Assembly (NCBI GenBank): GCA_934569425.1
Contig: CAKTKM010000056.1
Location: 1 to 8,657, forward strand
Direction of reading: 5' to 3'
Length of the DNA stretch: 8,657 nt
Source of the DNA: an uncultured Oscillospiraceae bacterium
GTDB lineage: Bacteria; Bacillota; Clostridia; Oscillospirales; Oscillospiraceae
Every line of letters starts with the position of its first letter. Position 1 is the first letter of the stretch. Below are positions 1-6,387 of this stretch, piece after piece. The notes under the pieces were generated by a model. That model made no database searches and had not been told where the DNA came from. It saw only the letters and a program-made list of their open reading frames with translations. The translations under genes and the position numbers were made by a program.

Positions 1-647
<647 letters not shown>

Positions 648-714
648 GATTGTCTCCTCCGGCAGAAATGGTATAAAAACGAAAAACCGTTCTTCTTCTA
701 ATACTATATCTTGT

Positions 715-743
715 ATTATATTGCGGAATAGCCCGCAGGTCAA
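715..743 (-). promoter_or_regulatory. Probable housekeeping sigma promoter of ftsZ
   Basis: On the minus strand a TTGACC -35 element (738-743) is separated by exactly 17 bases from a perfect TATAAT -10 element (715-720). This fits the vegetative sigma-70/SigA consensus in all but the last -35 base. Transcription would begin near 708-710, giving a leader of about 60 bases before the ftsZ ATG. The surrounding DNA is clearly AT-richer than the genes. The promoter lies between ftsQ and ftsZ, so ftsZ can be expressed independently of the upstream operon, as is common for this gene. Seen directly: both boxes and the spacing. Inferred: that the promoter is active and where transcription starts. Confidence 0.8.
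722..737. promoter_or_regulatory. Inverted repeat filling the ftsZ promoter spacer (candidate operator)
   Basis: TGCGG and CCGCA form a perfect 5-bp inverted repeat separated by 6 bases. It occupies 16 of the 17 bases between the -35 and -10 boxes of the ftsZ promoter. A protein bound here would block RNA polymerase. The arms are short, so chance is possible in GC-rich DNA, and no known operator is recognised. Confidence 0.3.
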
Positions 744-786
744 GTGGTAACGGCCTATTTTCCAAAAAAGTTCACCGGCGGAGGGC

Positions 787-1542
787 TCAACCGGGGATAA
801 AGCTGGCCTTACCCTCCTGCGTCATGTCGATGGCGCCGGTCTCGTTGACCTCCAGCCGCTCCACCACCGCCAGCAGATAGTCCAGCTTGTAGGAGAAGTC
901 CGTGTCCCAGCGGAAGGTCACATCAAAGCGGTCCAGATACCGCATGGTGACGATGGCGGTGTCGCTCAGGTCAATGGACTGGATGTCGGAAAGCATGTCC
1001 TTCTCCCGCAGCAGCCCCAGCAGCGTCAGCAGCAGACGGCAGGCGGACTGTTCCTCCTCCGGCACCTGAATGTCCGCGCCCACCTGCGGCTCGATCAGGG
1101 ACAATCCCTTGACCTGTGCGTATTTCTTGGCGTCGCCGGATTTGACGTCTACGATCTTTCCATCGCCGGACAGCAGCCACAGCTTGCCGTCCTGCGAGAT
1201 CGCGGCGGGGGCGGTACACTCCGTCACCGTCACCACCAGCGTGTCAGGCAGCTGGCGGCTGATCCGCACCGTCTCCACATAGGGCAGGGCGGCGGTGATC
1301 TTTTCGGCGGTGTGGTACTTGTTCAAAAAGAACATATTGTCCCCCACCTGTATGCCGCCCGCCTCGATGATCTGCTGGGGGGTGTAGCGGCTGCTGCCGG
1401 TGACGGTGATGGTCTGTACCTTGAAAAACAGCGCCAGCGCCACGCCGATGGCGCCGCAAATGGCCACAAAGATCAGTATTTTATACAGGAACGAAAACTG
1501 TCCCTGCCGCCGTTTGCGGGTGTAGCTGCGTCGTCTGGCCAT
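787..1542 (-). CDS. ftsQ: Cell division protein FtsQ/DivIB
   Basis: This bitopic membrane protein of the divisome works with FtsL/DivIC and FtsB-type partners to control septal peptidoglycan synthesis. At 251 residues it has the family layout: a very basic cytoplasmic N-terminus ([12 protein letters not shown]), one membrane helix at about residues 21-40, an extracytoplasmic POTRA domain at about 41-108 (from the [10 protein letters not shown] strand through the [15 protein letters not shown] strand), and a beta/FtsQ domain ending in [16 protein letters not shown]. Low sequence conservation is normal for this family, so the call rests on architecture plus position. Its ATG is preceded by AAAGGA about six bases upstream. 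It begins 20 bases after the murA stop, which suggests co-transcription with murA. In Gram-positive bacteria the name divIB is also used. Absence of ftsA directly downstream is unusual relative to the classic cluster. Confidence 0.9.
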   Translation of the reverse strand: MARRRSYTRKRRQGQFSFLYKILIFVAICGAIGVALALFFKVQTITVTGSSRYTPQQIIEAGGIQVGDNMFFLNKYHTAEKITAALPYVETVRISRQLPDTLVVTVTECTAPAAISQDGKLWLLSGDGKIVDVKSGDAKKYAQVKGLSLIEPQVGADIQVPEEEQSACRLLLTLLGLLREKDMLSDIQSIDLSDTAIVTMRYLDRFDVTFRWDTDFSYKLDYLLAVVERLEVNETGAIDMTQEGKASFIPG

Positions 1543-1562
1543 AGTGTATCCTTTCTTATCCG

Positions 1563-2819
1563 TTACACCTCCGCCGTGGTCACGTCCGCCCCCAGCGACC
1601 GCAGGTCGCCGGCGATGTCCTGATAGCCCCGTTGGATGTGGTAAATGTCGTGTATTTGTGTGATTTCCGGTGTTTGCAGCGCCGCGATCACCAGTGCCGC
1701 CCCGCCCCGCAGGTCGGTGCAGCGCACTGCCGCGCCGTGGAGCGCCGGTGTGCCGTAGATCAGTGCCACCCGTCCCTCCAGACGGATGTCCGCCCCCATG
1801 CGCTGCAGCTCCGGTACATGGCGGTAGCGGCTGTCAAACATGTTCTCTACCAGCATGGTGGCGCCTGCCGAGCGCAGCAGCGCCGCCATCAGCAGCGCCT
1901 GTGCGTCGGTGGGAAAGCCGGGGTAGGGGGAGGTGCGTACCGGCGGGATCCCCAGCAGGACGCCGCCGCTTTTCAGCGTGACGGAATCGTTCGTGGAGGT
2001 CACATGGCAGCCCGCCTGCCCCAGTGCCGTGGTGACGGTGGCAAGGTGCCGGTAGTCCACGCCCTGCACGGTTACCTGCCCGCCTGCTGCGGCGGCCGCG
2101 CACAGGTATGTAGCCGCCGCGATCCGGTCGCCGATACAGCGGTGTGTGCAGCCGTGATACGCGCCGCCGGGCTGTACGGTGATGGCGGAGGTACCGGCGC
2201 CCTGAACGTCCACGCCGATCTTTTGCAGGAAGTTTTGCAGATCCACGATCTCCGGCTCCCGGGCGGCATTGGAGATCACGGTGACGCCCTCGGCGCCGCA
2301 GGCGGCCAGCATGGCGTTTTCCGTGGCGCCCACGCTGGGCATGGTCAGCAGAATATCCGCGCCCCGCAGGCGCTCCGCCCGGCACAGGAGGCTGCCGCCC
2401 AGCTCATGAATATCCGCGCCCAGCGCCCGCAGGGCGGTCAGGTGCAGATCAATGGGGCGGGGACCCAGCTCGCAGCCGCCGGGATAGGACAGCTCCGCCT
2501 GTCCGCAGCGGCTGAGAATGGCGCCCAGAAAAATGACCGACGACCGCATCTGCCGCATCAGCGTTTCCGGAATGTCGTGGCGCGTGACGGACGTGGTGTC
2601 CACCAGCAGGTCTTGCCCCTGCCAGACGGCCTGACAGCCCAGATGCCGCAGGATCTCCGCCGCCGTGTCCACATCGCTGAGATGGGGGCAGTCCACAATG
2701 CGGCACGCTCCGCCGGACAGCAGTGTGGCCGCCAGCACCGGCAGCACACTGTTTTTGGCGCGCTGTACCGTCAGCTGCCCCTGCAGCGGACGGCCGCCCC
2801 GAATTTGCAGATAAGACAT
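1563..2819 (-). CDS. murA: UDP-N-acetylglucosamine 1-carboxyvinyltransferase (MurA)
   Basis: This cytosolic enzyme transfers enolpyruvate from PEP to the 3'-OH of UDP-GlcNAc, the committed step of peptidoglycan synthesis and the target of fosfomycin. The 418-residue length matches the family. Landmarks fall almost exactly at the E. coli positions: Lys22-Asn23 in AKNSVLP, an Arg at 92 in RQMRSS, the catalytic Cys116 in GGCELGPRPIDLHL, the general base Asp305 in GFPTDAQ, and Arg397 in HIQRGYQD. Because Cys116 is present rather than Asp, intrinsic fosfomycin resistance through that residue is not predicted. The start is set by alignment to the family N-terminus. The ribosome binding site (GGCGGAG, only four bases from the ATG) is imperfect, so translation may lean on coupling to murG, which ends 54 bases upstream. 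Many Gram-positive bacteria have two murA copies; this would be the cell-wall cluster copy. Some pipelines may score it as an EPSP-synthase-fold paralogue, but the active site is complete. Confidence 0.96.
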   Translation of the reverse strand: MSYLQIRGGRPLQGQLTVQRAKNSVLPVLAATLLSGGACRIVDCPHLSDVDTAAEILRHLGCQAVWQGQDLLVDTTSVTRHDIPETLMRQMRSSVIFLGAILSRCGQAELSYPGGCELGPRPIDLHLTALRALGADIHELGGSLLCRAERLRGADILLTMPSVGATENAMLAACGAEGVTVISNAAREPEIVDLQNFLQKIGVDVQGAGTSAITVQPGGAYHGCTHRCIGDRIAAATYLCAAAAAGGQVTVQGVDYRHLATVTTALGQAGCHVTSTNDSVTLKSGGVLLGIPPVRTSPYPGFPTDAQALLMAALLRSAGATMLVENMFDSRYRHVPELQRMGADIRLEGRVALIYGTPALHGAAVRCTDLRGGAALVIAALQTPEITQIHDIYHIQRGYQDIAGDLRSLGADVTTAEV

Positions 2820-2853
2820 ATCGCTCCGCCTTTCATGGTTTTACCCATCCTAT

Positions 2854-2869
2854 GCAAGGCGTAGCTTGC
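2854..2869 (-). other. Short hairpin just after murG
   Basis: GCAAG and CTTGC form a 5-bp stem with a 6-base loop, starting a few bases after the murG stop codon. No T-tract follows, so it is not an intrinsic terminator and should not block read-through into murA. It might slightly protect the upstream 3' end or be chance. Confidence 0.2.
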
Positions 2870-2873
2870 CCCG

Positions 2874-3986
2874 TTACAGCAGGGACATAAGGGTTTGATA
2901 GATCCGCTCCGTGGCGTCGGGAATGCCCAGCGTCCCCATGGCCTTGGACATGGCGGCGTGCTTTGCGGGATCCTGCAGGATCCCCTTGGCGGCGTCATAG
3001 AGCGTCTCGCCGGTGGCCTGCTCTTCGGTCAGCACCACAGCGCCGCCGTGACGCTCCAGCATACGGGCATTCTTCTCCTGATGGTTGGCCACCACATAGG
3101 GGGAGGGAACCAGAACGGTGGGCATGCCCAGCGCTGTCAGTTCGCTGAGGGTGCTGGCGCCGGCACGGCTGATGACCAGATCGGCGGCGGCCATCACCAC
3201 CGCCATGTCGTAGATGTACTGCCGCACATCCAGCAGGGGACTGTCAAGGCCGAGACGAGTCAGCTCGCCGGACATATGAGACCAGTCGCTCTTTCCGGCG
3301 GCGTGGATGTGGTGGAAGGGATAGCCCTCCGCCTGCTCCCGCCGGAAGAAGTCCAGCATCCGCTCGTTCATGGTGGAAGCCCCCAGACTGCCCCAGAAGG
3401 ACACCACCAGCGGCTTATCATCGGTATAGCCCAGCCTTTCCCGTGCCTGTGCCTTCGTCAGGTCGAAGAAATCGCCCCGCACCGGCGTACCGGTGACCAC
3501 CACCTTGTCGGGATGCTTGTAGTGATGGCGGCAGTCCTCAAAGCCCACCATGACGCAGTTGACACAGCCTTCCAGCAGCCTGGTGGTCAGACCGGGGATC
3601 ATGTTGGACTCGTGGACAGCGGTGGGGATATGCCGCCGCGCGGCGGCTTTTACCGCCGGATAGCTGGCGTAGCCGCCGGTCCCAACCACCAGATCGGGCT
3701 GGAATTGGCGCAGGATGGCATCCGCCTCCCGGCGGGAGGAGATCAGGGTCTTTGCAGTCTTAAAATTGTGGCGCAGTCCGGCGGGGGACAGGGAGCGGTG
3801 AAAGTTGCTGACCTCCACCGCCGCAAAGTCATAGCCCGCCTTTTCCACCAGTCCCCGCTCCATGCCGTTGGGGGTGCCGACGAACAGGATACGGACGGCG
3901 GGATCCTTTTCCCGGAAATAGCCTGCCAGCGCCAGCGCGGGATTCACATGTCCGGCGGTGCCGCCGCAGGTAAAGATCACGTTCAT
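2874..3986 (-). CDS. murG: Undecaprenyldiphospho-muramoylpentapeptide beta-N-acetylglucosaminyltransferase (MurG)
   Basis: MurG is a peripheral membrane GT28 glycosyltransferase on the cytoplasmic face. It adds GlcNAc from UDP-GlcNAc to lipid I, making lipid II. The 370-residue protein has both Rossmann-like halves. The N-terminal half shows the glycine loop CGGTAGHVNPALA (7-19), VGTGGYASYPAV (101-112) and HESNMIPG (125-132). The C-terminal donor-binding half shows SFWGSLGA (196-203), SRAGASTLSELTALGMP (273-289, with the uracil/ribose-contacting Glu282) and NHQEKNA (301-307). The usual GGSxGA third loop here reads WGSLGA, replacing the first Gly with Trp198. A clean AAAAAGGAG lies nine bases before the ATG, and the start fits the family N-terminus. 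It follows the SEDS gene by 31 bases, as in many dcw clusters, linking lipid II synthesis to its polymerase. Confidence 0.97.
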   Translation of the reverse strand: MNVIFTCGGTAGHVNPALALAGYFREKDPAVRILFVGTPNGMERGLVEKAGYDFAAVEVSNFHRSLSPAGLRHNFKTAKTLISSRREADAILRQFQPDLVVGTGGYASYPAVKAAARRHIPTAVHESNMIPGLTTRLLEGCVNCVMVGFEDCRHHYKHPDKVVVTGTPVRGDFFDLTKAQARERLGYTDDKPLVVSFWGSLGASTMNERMLDFFRREQAEGYPFHHIHAAGKSDWSHMSGELTRLGLDSPLLDVRQYIYDMAVVMAAADLVISRAGASTLSELTALGMPTVLVPSPYVVANHQEKNARMLERHGGAVVLTEEQATGETLYDAAKGILQDPAKHAAMSKAMGTLGIPDATERIYQTLMSLL

Positions 3987-4017
3987 ATCAAACAGCTCCT
4001 TTTTGGGAGAGATCAGC

Positions 4018-5226
4018 CTAACCGTTCCGCGGCGCGGGGATCTGCCGGGATACGCTCAGCACAAGCCCCATTTCCGCCAGCTGCAGCACCAGCGCGGTGC
4101 CGCCGTAGCTGAAGAAGGGCAGGGAGATGCCGGTGGCCGGCACAAGACCGGAGACCACCGCGATGTTGAGGAACACCTGAAGACCCAGCTGGGTCATGAT
4201 ACCCACTACCAGCAGCGTGCCGAACCGGTCACGGGCGTGGAGGGCGATCCAGAAGCCCCGCAGCAGCAGCATGGCGAAGATCAGCATGATGACGCAGGCT
4301 CCCACAAGCCCCAGCTCCTCGCACACCACGGCGAAGATAAAGTCGTTGTGCTCCTCCGGCAGGTACATGAATTTCTGCACGCCTTTGCCCAGACCCTTGC
4401 CCAGCAGTCCGCCGGAGCCGATGGCAATGAGGCTTTGGATCATCTGGTAGCCGTCGTTGCTGGTGTCCAGCCATGGGTCGTGCCACATGGTAATGCGGCT
4501 GGCACCGTAGGAGATGATACCGCCCTCCACCAGCTTCACAAACAGCACCGCCACGGCGGCCACGCCGCCGACGCCGGCACCGATGAGCCAGCTCTGCATG
4601 CCGCCCACCGCCATCATAATGGCACCGGTGCCGACGATGAGGATGGTGCCGGAGAGGTGCGGCTCCAGCAGCATCAGAATGGAAAGAACGCCCAGAATGG
4701 CGAGGTACGGAACGACGCCCTCCCGGAACAGCAGCATTTTCTCCCGCTTTTTGGAGATGCTGTCGGCAAAGTAGAGGATGACCGCCAGCTTGGCGATCTC
4801 CGAGGGCTGGAAGGTCAGGACGCCGTCCACGCCCAGCCAGCGGCGGGCGTTGTTATGGCTGATGCCGATGCCGGGGATCAGCACCAGCATCAGCAGAAAC
4901 AGCGAGATCAGCAGTGCCAGCCGCGCCGCGCCCCGCCAGCGCTGATAGTTGAACTTGGCGGCAAACACCATGCAGCCAAAGCCTACCGCCGCGGCGATGG
5001 CCTGCCGCTTCAGATAGTAGGCGGGGCTTCCGGTCTCGTAATAGGCGGAGGGAAAGCTGGCGGAGAACAGCATCACAAGGCCGATGACCGTCAGCAAAAG
5101 CGTCAGCAGCAGGAAGGGAACGTCGATCCGCCCGCTTTTGGCGGCCTGAAGATGCTTCTGCTCCACGGCCTTGCGGCGCATTTTTTCCGCGTGCTTCACA
5201 GGGGGCTGCGGAGAATGTTGGGGCAT
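4018..5226 (-). CDS. ftsW: SEDS-family peptidoglycan glycosyltransferase FtsW/SpoVE
   Basis: This polytopic membrane enzyme polymerises lipid II into glycan strands in partnership with a class B PBP. The 402-residue protein has a basic cytoplasmic tail (1-34) followed by about ten hydrophobic helices. Family landmarks are LGVDGVLTFQPSEIAKLA (131-148), LLEPHLSG (186-193), the extracytoplasmic motif YLPEEHNDFIFAVV (288-301) with Asp295 in the position of the catalytic aspartate of SEDS enzymes, and the signature GLVPATGISLPFFSYGGTA (360-378). The start is fixed by AAAGGAGG eight bases before the ATG. Sequence alone does not separate vegetative FtsW from sporulation SpoVE or elongation RodA. The position between mraY and murG, in a cluster with a PASTA-type PBP and ftsQ, favours the division/spore-cortex branch. 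In the classic order murD would sit directly upstream, but here mraY does. Confidence 0.94.
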   Translation of the reverse strand: MPQHSPQPPVKHAEKMRRKAVEQKHLQAAKSGRIDVPFLLLTLLLTVIGLVMLFSASFPSAYYETGSPAYYLKRQAIAAAVGFGCMVFAAKFNYQRWRGAARLALLISLFLLMLVLIPGIGISHNNARRWLGVDGVLTFQPSEIAKLAVILYFADSISKKREKMLLFREGVVPYLAILGVLSILMLLEPHLSGTILIVGTGAIMMAVGGMQSWLIGAGVGGVAAVAVLFVKLVEGGIISYGASRITMWHDPWLDTSNDGYQMIQSLIAIGSGGLLGKGLGKGVQKFMYLPEEHNDFIFAVVCEELGLVGACVIMLIFAMLLLRGFWIALHARDRFGTLLVVGIMTQLGLQVFLNIAVVSGLVPATGISLPFFSYGGTALVLQLAEMGLVLSVSRQIPAPRNG

Positions 5227-5257
5227 GGAACGTTCCTCCTTTCTGCGGGGTGGTATG

Positions 5258-5300
5258 GACTCCCCTGTGAAAGGGGAGCTGTCAGCAAAGCGAACCGGGG
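5258..5300. repeat. Hairpin-bearing intergenic element between mraY and ftsW
   Basis: CTCCCCT and AGGGGAG form a perfect 7-bp stem with a 5-base loop at 5260-5278, followed on the plus strand by GCTGTCAGCAAAGCG and a CCGGGG stretch. From memory this combination resembles a hairpin-forming intergenic repeat found in many copies in Oscillospiraceae and related Clostridia genomes, here probably a degenerate or partial copy. No T-tract follows on either strand, so it is not a simple terminator. It sits in the largest gap inside the operon (90 bases) and leaves the ftsW ribosome binding site intact. The hairpin is seen directly. The repeat identity is recalled from general knowledge and unverified, since only one copy is in the window. 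Confidence 0.45.
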
Positions 5301-5316
5301 ATCGTGTTATCGCGGT

Positions 5317-6339
5317 TTACATGACGCCGAACCGTCCGCTTACCGCCCAGACGGCCAGCAGACAGAAGAGAAGGCTCACGGTGGAGAACACCGCCACCAC
5401 TTTCCGCTCGCTCCAGCCGCACATCTCGAAGTGGTGGTGCAGCGGCGCCATCTTGAAGATGCGCTTGCCGTGGGTCAGCTTGAAATAGCCCACCTGAAGG
5501 ATGTCGGACAGAGTCTCGCAGATGTAGACGATGCCCACAAGGATCAGCACCAGCGGCATGTCGTAGGCAAAGGCCAGCGCCGCCACGGCGCCGCCCAGAA
5601 ACAGCGACCCGGTGTCGCCCATGAACACCTTGGCCGGATAGTGGTTATACAGCAGGAAGCCCAGCAATCCGCCGAACAGCGCCGCGCCGAAAATACTCAG
5701 CTGGGAGTAGTACACCGGCAGCGCCGCTGCCACCAGCTGCGGCATATAGCCACAGCCCTCCCATGTGAAGAAGGCCGCCACCGGCAGCGTGACGCTGCTG
5801 GACAGGCCATCGATGCCGTCGGTGATGTTGACGGCGTTGACGGTGCCGACGATGACGAAGGCGGCAAACACCAGATACACGCCCCAGCTTAACACAAGAT
5901 GGGTGTTGAAAAAGGGAATATACAGGTTGGGGCTCAACATTCCCTCATACCGCATCAGGCACAGAAAGGCCACCGCCGCCGCCAGCTGCAAAAGAAACTT
6001 CTGCGGAGCGGTCAGGCCGGTGTTGCGGTGATTTTTCACCTTCTGATAGTCGTCGATATAACCAATGCCGCCGAAAACCAGCGCAAACAGATACACATAC
6101 AGATGCTGGAAGCTGCCGTTCAGCATGCCCCGCCAGCCGCAGATGACGATGGCCACGCCGATGCCGATTATGAACATCAGCCCGCCCATGGTGGGGGTAC
6201 CCTGCTTGGTCATGTGCCACTTGGGACCGATCTCCTTGATGCTCTGTCCCGCCTTCAGGCGAACCAGCGCGGGAATGAGAAACTTCCCCACCACGGCGGT
6301 GACGATGAAGCTGACGATGGCAGCCAGAATAATTTCCAT
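5317..6339 (-). CDS. mraY: Phospho-N-acetylmuramoyl-pentapeptide-transferase (MraY)
   Basis: MraY is an integral membrane enzyme that transfers phospho-MurNAc-pentapeptide from UDP to undecaprenyl phosphate, producing lipid I. The 340-residue protein has about ten membrane helices and all family motifs: GTPTMGG (47-53), the Mg-binding Asp pair in GYIDDYQKVK (93-102), NAVNITDGIDGL (168-179), VFMGDTGSLFLGG (238-250) with the catalytic-site Asp242, and the histidine cluster PLHHHFE (299-305). The N-terminus MEIILAAIVSFIVTAVVG matches the usual first helix, which supports this ATG although its ribosome binding site is weak (AGAGAG, about eight bases away). It begins 48 bases after murE, where murF is commonly found, and is followed by ftsW rather than murD. 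Length and motifs are complete; no defect is visible. Confidence 0.97.
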   Translation of the reverse strand: MEIILAAIVSFIVTAVVGKFLIPALVRLKAGQSIKEIGPKWHMTKQGTPTMGGLMFIIGIGVAIVICGWRGMLNGSFQHLYVYLFALVFGGIGYIDDYQKVKNHRNTGLTAPQKFLLQLAAAVAFLCLMRYEGMLSPNLYIPFFNTHLVLSWGVYLVFAAFVIVGTVNAVNITDGIDGLSSSVTLPVAAFFTWEGCGYMPQLVAAALPVYYSQLSIFGAALFGGLLGFLLYNHYPAKVFMGDTGSLFLGGAVAALAFAYDMPLVLILVGIVYICETLSDILQVGYFKLTHGKRIFKMAPLHHHFEMCGWSERKVVAVFSTVSLLFCLLAVWAVSGRFGVM

Positions 6340-6360
6340 GTGAATGACTCTCTTTCTTCT

Positions 6361-6375
6361 GCCCCGTGAGGGGGC
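6361..6375 (-). other. GC-rich hairpin in the murE-mraY gap
   Basis: GCCCC and GGGGC form a 5-bp stem with a 5-base loop, ending about 21 bases upstream of the mraY ATG. On the minus strand no T-tract follows, so it should not terminate the operon transcript. On the plus strand GTTTTCT follows, but no plus-strand gene needs terminating. It could modulate the weak mraY ribosome binding site or mark an RNA-processing point; both ideas are inference. Confidence 0.3.
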
Positions 6376-6387
6376 GTTTTCTCCGGT

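Noticed and set aside
764..794. A possible intrinsic terminator after ftsQ (T-run at 764-769)
   Set aside because: The only stem before the T-run is a 4-bp CCGG pair with a 12-base loop and four unpaired bases before the T-run, too weak to call.
1632..2864. A 410-codon plus-strand frame opposite murA
   Set aside because: It mirrors murA, which has every catalytic residue. The frame itself shows no family features.
2895..4112. A 405-codon plus-strand frame opposite murG
   Set aside because: It is a shadow of murG, with the same low-complexity look as the other antisense frames.
3958..5892. A 644-codon open frame on the plus strand opposite ftsW and mraY
   Set aside because: It is exactly antisense to two certain membrane-protein genes. 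Its composition (His, Gln, Gly and Asp rich, no domain pattern) is that of a GC-rich shadow frame, and it has no convincing ribosome binding site.
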